64,000 nt of DNA from Cupriavidus numazuensis (GCF_905397435.1 NZ_CAJPVI010000034.1:1-64000); one strand, 5' to 3'; shown: positions 1 through 8,899, counted from the first letter of the stretch. Numbers and translations: made by a program. The notes: generated by a model not told the origin, from the sequence alone.

Positions 1-363
1 ATGCTCTCTCCCGTGCTGCTCGAACGCCTGCGCGTTTGGTGGCGAGTTGCCCATGCCCAGGGCAAGATGCTCGACGGTGGCTGGTTGTTCCCGGGCCTCA
101 ACCCCATCGAGCCGCTCACTCCCCGGCAACTCAATCGCGCCATCCATGCCGCCGCCGAAGAGGCACAGATTGAGAAGCACGTATCCATGCACACGCTGCG
201 ACACAGCTTCGCTACCCACCTCCTCGAACAGAAGGTCGACATTCGCGTCATTCAAGTACTGCTTGGGCATAAGAAGCTGGAGACGACAGCGCTCTATGCC
301 CAAGTCGCGACTGATCTGCTGCGCGAGGTCGTCAGCCCACTCGAGAACCTGCGTTCCGACTAG
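1..363 (+). CDS. Tyrosine recombinase/integrase, C-terminal part
   Basis: This is the catalytic C-terminal half of a phage-integrase-family tyrosine recombinase (DNA strand exchange). Visible motifs are HTLRH at residues 64-68 (second catalytic Arg and following His), LLGH near residue 90, and the nucleophile region TTALYAQV with Tyr99. The window opens on an ATG, but about 120 residues is far short of the 300 or so normal for a full enzyme, so the gene almost certainly begins upstream. The stop is followed closely by the IS91 transposase, suggesting co-transcription within one element. Confidence 0.85.
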   Translation: MLSPVLLERLRVWWRVAHAQGKMLDGGWLFPGLNPIEPLTPRQLNRAIHAAAEEAQIEKHVSMHTLRHSFATHLLEQKVDIRVIQVLLGHKKLETTALYAQVATDLLREVVSPLENLRSD

Positions 364-385
364 AGGTCCCGCCGCCGAGCTCATT

Positions 386-1555
386 GTGCTCGAGGTTGCG
401 GACATCTTCCGCCTCCACGGGCCGGCCTGGCGACAGACTGCCCACTTGAGCCTTGGGCAGTTGCAGGTCATGTCGGCCATCGAACAGTGCCGCACCGGGG
501 CACTGGGAGGGCATGTGCTGCGCTGTTCCGGCTGCGCCAGGCCCGAGGTGTCCTATAACTCCTGCCGCAACCGGCATTGCCCCAAGTGTCAAGCCAGCGC
601 TGCGCATCGCTGGCTCGAAGCGCGCAGTGAGGATCTGCTCCCCGTCGAGTACTACCACGTTGTGTTCACGCTGCCCGCGTCCATCAGCGCCATCGCCTGG
701 TACAACAAGGCGGTAATCTATGGTCTGTTGTTCGATGTCGCCGCCGATACCCTACGGACCATCGCCGCCGACCCGAAGCACCTCGGCGCGCAGATTGGCG
801 CCACCCTGGTGCTGCACACCTGGGGATCCGCACTCACCCATCATCCCCACGTGCACGGCATCGTCCCCGGCGGCGGCCTGTCACTGGACGGCGAACGGTG
901 GGTGGCTTGCCGCCGCGGCTTCTTCTTGCCGGTGCGTGTGCTCTCTCGCCTGTTCCGACGCCGTTTCCTCGAGGCCCTCCAGGCTGCGCATGATCAGGGT
1001 CAGTTGCAGTTCTTTGGCGACTACGCCGCCCTCGCCGATCCGGCTGCCTTTGCGCAGTGGCTTGCGCCGCTTCGCACCTCCGAATGGGTCGTGTATGCCA
1101 AGCGCCCGTTCGCCGGACCCGAGGCGGTGCTAGCTTACCTATCGCGCTACACCCACCGCGTCGCGATCTCCAACCAGCGCCTGCTTGCCCTGGACGAGCG
1201 TGGCGTGACCTTCCGCTGGAAGGATTACCGTGCCAAGGGCCGCACCCGCTACAAGACCATGACGCTCGATGCCGGTGAGTTCATGCGGCGCTTCCTGTTG
1301 CACGTGCTACCGCACGGCTTCCACCGCATTCGCCACTATGGGCTGCTTGCCAACCCGGTGCGCCGTGCCAACCTGGCCAAGGCGCGCGAGCTCTTGGATG
1401 TCGCGCCCGCAGTCACCGATCCACCTGACGACACCGGCCTCGCGATGCCCACGCCCTTCATCTGCCGGCATTGTGGCGCACCGATGCTCATCATTGAGGT
1501 CATTCCGCGCAGTGCCTGTATCCGCGGACCACCACCGAAGCGAGTCATCGCATGA
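386..1555 (+). CDS. IS91-family HUH transposase
   Basis: Replicative rolling-circle transposase. The N-terminus carries a zinc-binding cluster (RCSGC, then CRNRHCPKC). The HUH metal-binding motif appears as HHPHVHG, and two tyrosines spaced as YLSRYTHR match the Y2 catalytic arrangement of IS91. A C-terminal CRHCG motif is also present. The open frame extends far upstream, antisense-style, through the recombinase gene, so the start was placed near the conserved protein beginning LEVADIFRLHG; GTG at 386 is the most likely start, giving about 389 residues. The gene looks intact. Codon use is GC-rich, unlike the following accessory genes. Confidence 0.85.
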   Translation: MLEVADIFRLHGPAWRQTAHLSLGQLQVMSAIEQCRTGALGGHVLRCSGCARPEVSYNSCRNRHCPKCQASAAHRWLEARSEDLLPVEYYHVVFTLPASISAIAWYNKAVIYGLLFDVAADTLRTIAADPKHLGAQIGATLVLHTWGSALTHHPHVHGIVPGGGLSLDGERWVACRRGFFLPVRVLSRLFRRRFLEALQAAHDQGQLQFFGDYAALADPAAFAQWLAPLRTSEWVVYAKRPFAGPEAVLAYLSRYTHRVAISNQRLLALDERGVTFRWKDYRAKGRTRYKTMTLDAGEFMRRFLLHVLPHGFHRIRHYGLLANPVRRANLAKARELLDVAPAVTDPPDDTGLAMPTPFICRHCGAPMLIIEVIPRSACIRGPPPKRVIA

Positions 1556-1987
1556 GCCCACACGTCCTACGCATCAAACTCGATCGTCGGCTCTTCGGAG
1601 ACCAGAGCCGAAAGCGGACAGTCGTGCTCGCTGTCTCACACCGCCTCATTAAATGCTCGCAGCGTCCCAAGGATTCTGACCCACCACCACCTCGCGTCAT
1701 GCCTCCGTCCGCTTCACGCCTCGCTTCCTGCGACATCCCTTGGCATCGCTGACCGAGCAAACGCTTCAATCGCCATAGCCCGGCGCACCACATCGCTGCA
1801 TCCCGCGGTTTCCTCCCTTGAGGATTGTTCGACGCCTGCCCACAGGCGCCACCCTCGCTCTCTGTCCTGCAGTCGAGGGCAGGCATCAAACAATCCTTAA
1901 CAAGAGCGGTCAGTTGGCACACCATCCTGGTTGGACCGATTCGGGTGCGTGTTGTCATCCAGGATTGGTGGGCCAATGTCTGTATGG
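1556..1987. other. Non-coding tail downstream of the IS91 transposase
   Basis: No convincing gene was seen between the transposase and the end of the minus-strand ATPase gene. The stretch probably contains the right (origin or terminus) end of the IS91 element. Its most notable structure is the long imperfect inverted repeat at 1818-1900. Confidence 0.5.
1818..1900. repeat. Long imperfect inverted repeat near the IS91 right end
   Basis: Positions 1818-1841 and 1877-1900 are reverse complements over 24 bases with three mismatches, separated by 35 bases. The core is GGATTGTT...GCCTGCCC. There is no clear U-tract, so it is not an obvious terminator. It could be an IS91 end hairpin or a transcription stop for the converging genes; the sequence alone does not decide. 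Confidence 0.6.
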
Positions 1988-3874
1988 CTAACAAGTTAGA
2001 CTCTCAAGGTCTTCAAGTGCAAGTGTGAGGTTGGCAAGTAGCTGCGTATGATATGCGTGCTCGTGGCCTAGGCGGTAGTTCGGTTTCTGGTCCGATTTTC
2101 GGAGGTCGCGAATGCTGCGGGCCGTGATACTCCGCTGCAACTGTAAGGCTCGTTTGATAGACGACGCCGTCACCGTGGCAAGGTGTGATCTTCGGAAGGC
2201 GGTGGCTTGGAGTCGAGCGCCACCGCGAGGCGCGGCGACGTACTGTACGCCGTCCGCCCCCATTTCTGTGGCAAATAGTTCGCATAGGGCTTCGGTCTCG
2301 AGGACAAGGAAGCCGTTTGCGTGGGACAGTTCTCCCCGCGGTAAGCGTGTGTCTTCGACGACAAGCAGCGATCCCGCGTACTGCAGCAGGGCATGAACAT
2401 CTTGCAGTACGCCCTCCCATTGTTCGATCTCGATCTCGTGCAGCACGTTCGCCATGACAACCACGTCGGCTCTTGTCGCTACCGAAGCGAGGAAATCCTG
2501 CGCGGATGCGAATACGCGTGCAGCCCCGTCGTCAAAATGTCGGCTCACCCGTTCGGTGCACAGCGCCCGCGTGACCTCGTTCGGCTCGATTGCATAGTAA
2601 GACACGCTGTCGGCCAACGCGTCGCCGAGCGCATGAGTCAGCCCCTCGAGTAGCCGCCCCTGGCCGGCACCAATGTCGACGATGGTCAGACGACCCTCAC
2701 TCTTCCCAGCGATAAACTCCCGTATCTGCTGGATTTGTGGATCGCCTTCCTTATATGTAACCGCCTCGGGAGGGCAAAGGCAGTCGGCTGAGAACGCGCA
2801 CGCAGCGAACTGGTCTGCGCGAACACAGAAATCGCTGATCTGCTCGGCGCCTGTTGCCCCGCCAAGAAGACCGTTAACCACCTTCTCCTGCGCTAGGCCA
2901 GCGCGCTCGAAACGCCCGTTTGAGCCGAACCAGATTGCCCGCGGCTCTAGCGCAGCAAGGTGCGCTGTCAGCGAAAGACTGTGTGTAGCAATCCACAGTT
3001 GCGCGTGCGGCAGGTGGGTACGGAGCGCGTCGATAAGTCCGACGAGTCGCGACGGATGTAGGTGCCGCTCCGGCTCGTCGAGATGTATTGGCACCGCAGC
3101 GTTCTCGAGCACTCGCGAATGGACCAGAACGGCGATACGGAATAACGCCATCTGCCCGTCTGAGAACGTTGTGCGATGAACGCCTCGACCATCGAGGGAA
3201 GCATGCCCATCGGCGATGTCGAGACACATGCCTGTGATACTGCTCATCAATTTCTGCAAGCGGGCGTACTCGCTATCGATCATTCTGTGCTCGCTGTGAA
3301 ACCCGATCCGCTCATCTCCGAGGGCTGCAGCGTGGCGCACGCAGATGTCATCGATGTAAACGAGTGGTGCGCCAACGAGCAGCGGATCCGTTGGGTCATC
3401 GCCACGCGGGACGCCGACTGTTAGGCGCGCAAAATGCTCTCGATTTGCGATTGAAGAGTTACGCAAGATATCGGCGAGCGCGCAGTATGCGGAGAGTGCG
3501 GCATCGACGTCCTCGCCGCTTTCCCAAGCGAGTTCGAAGCCCTCGACAGGCGAGAGCATTGCGTCGAAAGCTTCGAGATCATGGCCCGCCCCGGCAAATG
3601 TGTAGTGATCGTCTGGATCGTTGGCGAGAGCGGAGAAGAACGCCGCCTTTTCCTGCCTTCCTGCTCGAATCTCAAGCAAACGGGCATGGCCGACATGCCT
3701 CGTGCGGCGAAGGAGCCAGTCCACCGCTTCGAGCATTCGCGTCTTTCCGCAGCCATTTTCTCCGACCAGAACGACGAGCTTCCCCAAATCGCTCATCAAG
3801 TTCTCTTGGAGTCCCAGTCTAGAAGCAATGTACGGATTGATAGCAAGGCGCGTGAGGTGCATGGCGAACGTCAA
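1988..3874 (-). CDS. ABC-type ATPase fused to a class I methyltransferase
   Basis: A 628-residue two-domain protein. Residues 1-310 form a RecF/OLD-like (AAA_15/AAA_21) ATPase: Walker A GENGCGKT at 38-45, signature-like FSDGQ at 237-241, Walker B with IHLDEPE near 263-269, and a switch-region ATHS near 296-299. A cysteine patch (CAFSADCLC, about 359-367) links to a class I SAM-dependent methyltransferase with motif I VDIGAGQG near 399-406, an acidic residue in AIEPN near 430, and NVLHEIE further on. I know no characterised family with this exact fusion. The gene diverges from a HEPN-motif gene 107 bases away and sits in a lower-GC region between an IS91 element and a SIR2-NACHT gene, so a defence role is likely but inferred. 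The start shown is the longest; the ATG at residue 5 is an alternative. Confidence 0.8.
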   Translation of the reverse strand: MTFAMHLTRLAINPYIASRLGLQENLMSDLGKLVVLVGENGCGKTRMLEAVDWLLRRTRHVGHARLLEIRAGRQEKAAFFSALANDPDDHYTFAGAGHDLEAFDAMLSPVEGFELAWESGEDVDAALSAYCALADILRNSSIANREHFARLTVGVPRGDDPTDPLLVGAPLVYIDDICVRHAAALGDERIGFHSEHRMIDSEYARLQKLMSSITGMCLDIADGHASLDGRGVHRTTFSDGQMALFRIAVLVHSRVLENAAVPIHLDEPERHLHPSRLVGLIDALRTHLPHAQLWIATHSLSLTAHLAALEPRAIWFGSNGRFERAGLAQEKVVNGLLGGATGAEQISDFCVRADQFAACAFSADCLCPPEAVTYKEGDPQIQQIREFIAGKSEGRLTIVDIGAGQGRLLEGLTHALGDALADSVSYYAIEPNEVTRALCTERVSRHFDDGAARVFASAQDFLASVATRADVVVMANVLHEIEIEQWEGVLQDVHALLQYAGSLLVVEDTRLPRGELSHANGFLVLETEALCELFATEMGADGVQYVAAPRGGARLQATAFRRSHLATVTASSIKRALQLQRSITARSIRDLRKSDQKPNYRLGHEHAYHTQLLANLTLALEDLESLTC

Positions 3875-3981
3875 GAAAGTAGCAGGCCCGAAACATAACC
3901 CATTTTAAGGGCATCCCGGTTGGTAGATGGGCAGCGTGGCCCTCTTGTATCATCGACGCACAACAACGTAAGGGAGATCAC

Positions 3982-4809
3982 ATGAACCACACGCTGGACC
4001 TGCTAGACAATGCGATGGACAGCCTGGAAGAGGCACTGAAGAAGTTCGAGGAGGGGGATGGAGGCGATCAAAAGGCCTACAAATTCTGCGTGCTCCACAT
4101 GGCACACTTCATTGAACTGATCTTTAAGCACCACATCACCGAGAAGCACCCGCTACTAATCTACGCCAACCCTTTTGCGCCAAAGATCGACCCAGCAACG
4201 GCCAAGACAATCGGGCTCTGGGAAGCTGTCAACTTCATCAACAATGAAGACAAAGACGCAGTCGCCGGCGATTTCAAGAAGGACTTGGACTGGCTGAAGC
4301 GGCTGCGCAATGACATCGAGCACCACAAATTCGAGATGGACGTGGCTACCGCGCGGATCACAATCGGTCGTCTATTCCGCTCTGTTCTGGAGTTCTTGGA
4401 CTCTTACAGCGTTGTAGACGTAGAGAAGCGAATTCCGGACGCGACTAGGGCGATCTTCAAGGTTCTTTCGGACGAGTACCAGTTCAAACTGCACGATGCT
4501 CTTAAGAGGGCTGACGAGGTTGAGGCAGAAAATCCTGTAGATCCGATGGACCCCGACGCTGATCCGGTACGCATGGAATGCGAGGAGTGCGGCAACGACA
4601 CTATGGTGGTCAACAAGGAGTCTGACTCAGGCTACCGATGCACGTTCTGCGAGAACGAGAACGGGGATGACTTGCCCGCCAGTTGCTCGTGCTGCGGTCA
4701 GCGTTTGACGGCTGGGGATCTTGAAACTTGGCACGATGATGTCACTGGTGTTGAGTACCGTTGCTATTACTGCTCTGGGCGTTATGCTGCCGACCGTGAC
4801 CGAGACTGA
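3982..4809 (+). CDS. HEPN-motif protein with C-terminal zinc ribbons
   Basis: A 275-residue protein of unknown function. The mostly helical N-terminal half carries RNDIEH at residues 109-114, which fits the R-polar-x(3)-H signature of HEPN ribonucleases, preceded by the charged run KDLDWLKRLRN. The C-terminal 75 residues contain paired cysteines (C200/C203, C220/C223, C235-C238, C261/C264) consistent with two zinc ribbons. A good ribosome-binding site (AAGGGAG) lies 6 bases before the ATG. It diverges from the ATPase-methyltransferase gene, so the two may share a regulatory region and act together, perhaps as RNase effector and sensor or modifier. HEPN assignment rests on one motif and predicted helicity, so it is moderate. 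Confidence 0.7.
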   Translation: MNHTLDLLDNAMDSLEEALKKFEEGDGGDQKAYKFCVLHMAHFIELIFKHHITEKHPLLIYANPFAPKIDPATAKTIGLWEAVNFINNEDKDAVAGDFKKDLDWLKRLRNDIEHHKFEMDVATARITIGRLFRSVLEFLDSYSVVDVEKRIPDATRAIFKVLSDEYQFKLHDALKRADEVEAENPVDPMDPDADPVRMECEECGNDTMVVNKESDSGYRCTFCENENGDDLPASCSCCGQRLTAGDLETWHDDVTGVEYRCYYCSGRYAADRDRD

Positions 4810-5183
4810 GGACATTGCGTAAAGGCGGCACTCTGAAAACGTCAGCTCTGCAATGCGGTCATTCATTGGGAGCGGTTTGAAAGGCGGCTTTGGGTCGGTC
4901 GCCTCTGGCCTTGGCAAGCCCCTGCCCAGCTACTCCGGGGGCAGAGATCGACCACGAAGCGTCATTCGCCCGCCGAGACGCTCGGACGCTGAGACGTCGC
5001 CAGTGCCACAGCAAGCTGCCGTTTGATCGGAGAAGCTGAACGTCGGTCCATCGGGCTTGGCAAATGGTCTGTGTCACGGAGACGTTCGCTAAAAGCATTT
5101 GTGCGCTACCCCTAATAGCAGACCGTCCCCCATAATGACGGTACCTCGATTGTCGCCAACGACAAAGCAAAGGAAACGACTCG
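4810..5183. other. Intergenic region before the SIR2-NACHT gene
   Basis: No plausible coding region was seen. The stretch holds short self-complementary segments and ends in a purine-rich ribosome-binding site (AAAGGAAACG) for the following gene. It may contain that gene's promoter, but no clean promoter elements stood out. Confidence 0.4.
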
Positions 5184-8100
5184 ATGGAACTACCGAATAA
5201 GCAAAGAAATATCGATCCTTTGAAACAAGTCCTTTTGCAGGAGGACACCGTGCTATTCATTGGGTCCGGGATTTCCCTTTGGGCGGGGCTCCCTACATGG
5301 TCGAACATGATCGAGGAACTTGCAACGTTTGTTGAGCGCAGCGGCGCAAGCGCCGACTTGATTCGACAAGAGGCAAAGAAGGGCGACCTATTACAGGCAG
5401 CAAGCTATGGTTTCGACAAGCTCACGAAGCAGCAGATCGGCGATTTCGTGAGATCTGCGTGTCGCTATGGACGAGCAAAGCCACACGAAATTCACAGGAA
5501 GATCGTCACATTAGGGCCCAGGTGCTTTATAACGACAAACTATGACGACTTGATCGAACAAGGTTTACGCCTCTGGCAACCCGATCGGTTTTACCGACCT
5601 CCTGTCACGAATAGACATTTGACCGAAACGGCCGAGATCGTCCACGCCCGCGCCACCGATTTTATTTTCAAACCTCACGGCGATGCTGGCGATAGCGAAA
5701 GCATAATTCTCACACGGGAGCAATACAGGCAGTTGCTTCCCCAAGGAGAGCGACAGGCCGCATTGGAATCCGTAAAAATGCTGCTCGCCAGCCGCCCCGT
5801 CGTCTATTTCGGATTTGGACTTCGAGATCCCGATTTCATCTATGTGCGCGATCTTCTCGCGAACACGTATAAGGGCGGAAGCCGTGATCACTACGCAGTC
5901 GTCGCAGACGTTCAAGAGCAAGAGATTGACTACTGGCGACGCAATTACGGAATTCACCTGATCGGATACGAGACGACACAACGCGAGAATGAGGCAGCTG
6001 ACCATACACCTCTGCTAGAGCTACTTGATCTAATGCTGAAGCAAGCAGCAAGTGAGCAGCAATCTGCAGCTTTCAAGCCTCGCTCGCCTGAGGTCCTTCT
6101 TGCGTTGGCTCGCCACGCAGCCGCTCTCAGCCGTACACCGAAACAAGCCCCAGAGTACTCGATTCGAGTTCGTGCTGAATCGTTGCGCAAGGATAGCTTG
6201 ATTGGGCGAAGGATGTTTGATCATTCTCGGATCGACTCATTTCTCACTGAGGGACCGGACCGAGCGGTCCTAACCGGCCTTCCCGGCGCGGGAAAATCGT
6301 ACTCCATGCGAAGAGCCGCAGCACACCTTGCGGAGCGCCTTCACGAAGCGAGCCTAGCTGCTGAATTCGACCAGATAAGCGTGATCGTACCGGTATTTGT
6401 TGACCTTAAGCTCTACCACGGGAATCTGCGACAACTTGTTAATCAAACATTACCAGGCGGCCTGCCCCTCGACGAATTGATTAGTTCGTTCAGAGTAAAG
6501 ATCTTCCTCGATTCGTTTAACGAGCTACCTCGGGAATACTGGGAGAGTGGAGCGTACGAGGCAGATTTTCAGCACTTTTTCGACAGTATTGGCGAGACCT
6601 CCGTTGTAATCAGCTCTAGAACATCGGATGGCTTGAACAAATTAGAAATTCCATTTTTCTGCCTTGATCAAATCGATCAATCCATAGTTGAGAGCGAGCT
6701 CGATCGACTACGGATAAACGTCGATGGAAGATTCCGATTGGAAATGATCCATTTACTTCAGCGGCCATTCTTCTTTCGATACGTCACAACCGGCGCAATC
6801 AATTTACCCGCAGCGCCTCATCCGCGGGACTTCTATAAATCACTTCTTGACAATACACGTGATAGATTTACGTCGCGCTTTGGAATTAATCTCGATATCG
6901 AACGTGTACTTTCTCCGGTTGCCTACGAAGCATTGAATCGCGGAGAGGAAGCCTTTCCGCTTGGAAGTCTTATTACTATTTTGCAAGCTGGCCCGGCCGC
7001 TGAGTCGCTTGTTCAGGCAGGGATATCAGCAAGTGATCTTGCTAACTGGCTTGTTTCGGATTCCCTTTTGGTTCCGTATAGCGGAAGTCGAGTAGCCTTC
7101 ATACATCAATCGATCACAGAGTACCTTGCCTCAACAGAACTCGCCAGGCGCTATCTGTCTAATTCACTAATTCTTATCGAAAAGATGGCGCTAAAGAGGT
7201 GGGATCAAGCGCTATTTTTTACACTAAGCCTACTACCATTCGAACAGGCTAATGTTTTTTTACAGGACGTGATTAAATGTGATTTTGAACTCGCCCTGAA
7301 TGCGTCTAAATATATGGAATCTGGTCGAGACGCGGTTATAGCGGAATTGCTAGAGAAAATTCCGACTCGCTGTGGTATCGATTTGCGCCGAGAATGGTCT
7401 GTAGCTTGGACAATGGAAAATCTTCCCCTTACCGAAGCGCATGAGCCACAGCTACGTTTATTGGTCAAGCTCGGCAATACCTTAGGTGGGACGGCACTAG
7501 CCAAGCTGATCGCGATCAAGGGCGAACAAATGAAGGCTGAAGCACTTCCGATGCTTTTGGGCCGGTGGGACGATTTCAATTTTTGTCAGAACGGGTTGGC
7601 CCCAGCACTGGCTCCATACGTAACCGAAGACGACGCAATCAGAATAGCGTGTTTGGCAGACGAACTTGATTTGAAAATCAATCCCGAAGACGATGAAGAT
7701 TGTGCCGCGGGTTTTGTGAGCGGCGCCAGTACTCTCTTGGGTAGTCTGGACCTCTGTGCCGTGGAACGCATATTCATACCGTCGAATCGGTCGGCACCCG
7801 TTCCAAAGACCCGTGGGCGCGTGCTGTGCAATCTCCTCCGCGACAATCGCACCACCATGGGATTGACAATTGCAGGCGATTTGTTGCTCAGAGGTGTCAA
7901 CGAAGCGGCTATGGTAATAGCCTTCGTCGGAAAGTTTGCGAAACTCGAAGACGAGTCATCTTGGGCTTCGTTTACATCTGAACACGTCACACAACTCGAA
8001 TCACTTTTAGAAGTCGAGAGGTCTTCGGCCGTTGAAGCCCTTAGATACCTATGCGCCGCAAGACCTGACCTGTCAAATCTCGTGAATGAACGCGCTCATC

Positions 8101-8813
8101 AGATCCACGGGTTGCGTAAGGCGGTGTTCCTTTACTGCACCGCCCCCAACGATTTGAGACCAATCTTCTCGGCCCTTGGTGAATTGCTGGACAAGAGTGA
8201 TGCGGAACGAAAAATTTTGAAATATGAACCGTTGTTGCGTATCGAATTCGATTGGACTGGGAAGGAGGTTCTATTCACCAAACTCATGAATCTTCAAGAT
8301 GCTCGTCTCGCGTCCGCCCTGTTAGGAGGCTCGATTCCGCCAGATCTACCGGGTTTGGGTTGCTTGAATATTGAAGATATCGAACCGTGGCTGGAATGGA
8401 CGCTTGAACTTGCAGCCACTTCTGACTATTTCTGGCTGTCACGAGGAATAGGCGCCTTGCTCGCGGAGCATGTAAGTCAGACTGTCAAGCAAAAGTTGAT
8501 AGCGGAATTTCAACGAGAGGACTCCAAATTTAGAGCACTGTTGTTGCGAAATGTGATCCCTCATTTCACAGAAATCACGACGGATGCATTCAACGAGAAT
8601 ACAATATCGTTTCTATTGGCTGATCTACGCCGAGAGGGAAGTGTGTGGCCTCTTGATGGACACCTACTTGGAAGTGCTGCAACCGAGCGTTTTGTCGCTG
8701 AACGACTATTGCCACTGCTCCCGGCGGCGGCAGATGGAACGTTTTCGAAAAATTTACGTAAAGTGCTAGAGCAAGCGGGGGGCCGCCATGGGATACGGTA
8801 TCTTATTGGATGA
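5184..8813 (+). CDS. SIR2-NACHT/STAND antiviral protein (Avs5-like)
   Basis: A 1209-residue protein. Residues 15-290 match SIR2-like NADases: the nucleotide loop IGSGIS near 26-31, TTNYDD with Asn119, KPHGD with the likely catalytic His165, and FGFGLRDPD near 209-217. A NACHT/STAND ATPase follows: Walker A GLPGAGKS at 365-372, Walker B-type IFLDSFNELP near 440-449, then VVISSRTSD. The remaining 700 residues look helical and repeat-like, as in sensor domains. In known SIR2-STAND systems, recognition of a phage protein triggers NAD+ depletion and abortive infection. The gene stands alone as a transcription unit, is visibly AT-richer than the flanking core genes, and appears complete. Family-level assignment is strong; the trigger recognised is unknown. 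Confidence 0.88.
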   Translation: MELPNKQRNIDPLKQVLLQEDTVLFIGSGISLWAGLPTWSNMIEELATFVERSGASADLIRQEAKKGDLLQAASYGFDKLTKQQIGDFVRSACRYGRAKPHEIHRKIVTLGPRCFITTNYDDLIEQGLRLWQPDRFYRPPVTNRHLTETAEIVHARATDFIFKPHGDAGDSESIILTREQYRQLLPQGERQAALESVKMLLASRPVVYFGFGLRDPDFIYVRDLLANTYKGGSRDHYAVVADVQEQEIDYWRRNYGIHLIGYETTQRENEAADHTPLLELLDLMLKQAASEQQSAAFKPRSPEVLLALARHAAALSRTPKQAPEYSIRVRAESLRKDSLIGRRMFDHSRIDSFLTEGPDRAVLTGLPGAGKSYSMRRAAAHLAERLHEASLAAEFDQISVIVPVFVDLKLYHGNLRQLVNQTLPGGLPLDELISSFRVKIFLDSFNELPREYWESGAYEADFQHFFDSIGETSVVISSRTSDGLNKLEIPFFCLDQIDQSIVESELDRLRINVDGRFRLEMIHLLQRPFFFRYVTTGAINLPAAPHPRDFYKSLLDNTRDRFTSRFGINLDIERVLSPVAYEALNRGEEAFPLGSLITILQAGPAAESLVQAGISASDLANWLVSDSLLVPYSGSRVAFIHQSITEYLASTELARRYLSNSLILIEKMALKRWDQALFFTLSLLPFEQANVFLQDVIKCDFELALNASKYMESGRDAVIAELLEKIPTRCGIDLRREWSVAWTMENLPLTEAHEPQLRLLVKLGNTLGGTALAKLIAIKGEQMKAEALPMLLGRWDDFNFCQNGLAPALAPYVTEDDAIRIACLADELDLKINPEDDEDCAAGFVSGASTLLGSLDLCAVERIFIPSNRSAPVPKTRGRVLCNLLRDNRTTMGLTIAGDLLLRGVNEAAMVIAFVGKFAKLEDESSWASFTSEHVTQLESLLEVERSSAVEALRYLCAARPDLSNLVNERAHQIHGLRKAVFLYCTAPNDLRPIFSALGELLDKSDAERKILKYEPLLRIEFDWTGKEVLFTKLMNLQDARLASALLGGSIPPDLPGLGCLNIEDIEPWLEWTLELAATSDYFWLSRGIGALLAEHVSQTVKQKLIAEFQREDSKFRALLLRNVIPHFTEITTDAFNENTISFLLADLRREGSVWPLDGHLLGSAATERFVAERLLPLLPAAADGTFSKNLRKVLEQAGGRHGIRYLIG

Positions 8814-8899
8814 AAGCGACGGACTTTGGTGCGCGGGCTAGATCATTCATGGATTTGCGCACCGAGCCCGCCGGCAGATCGACTAAGCCCCCCAATACC

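Larger units (their letters stand above)
1..1555 (+). mobile_element. IS91-family element with companion tyrosine recombinase (left end outside window)
   Basis: A tyrosine recombinase end is followed 22 bases later by an HUH-type IS91 transposase on the same strand. This recombinase plus transposase arrangement is typical of a subgroup of IS91-like elements. The left end lies before the window. The right end could not be fixed; IS91 elements lack terminal inverted repeats and make no target duplication, so the true end may fall anywhere between the transposase stop and about 1.99 kb. Rolling-circle transposition of this family can carry adjacent DNA, which is relevant to the defence-like genes immediately downstream. 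Confidence 0.75.

Noticed and set aside
47..385. N-terminal extension of the IS91 transposase frame
   Set aside because: This part overlaps the recombinase gene in another frame and reads as Ser/Arg-rich nonsense; the family N-terminus begins near residue LEVADIF.
1988..1999. CTAACAAGTTAG palindrome and GTTAGAC, resembling an integron attC core
   Set aside because: No second core at proper spacing and no cassette-like structure; it overlaps the stop codon of the ATPase gene and is probably chance.
3920..3953. TTGGTA and TATCAT as promoter of the HEPN-motif gene
   Set aside because: Spacing of 22 bases is too long for a standard sigma-70 promoter.
8828..8863. GGTGCGC / GCGCACC hairpin after the SIR2-NACHT gene as terminator
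   Set aside because: Only seven base pairs with a 22-base loop and no T-tract; too weak to call.
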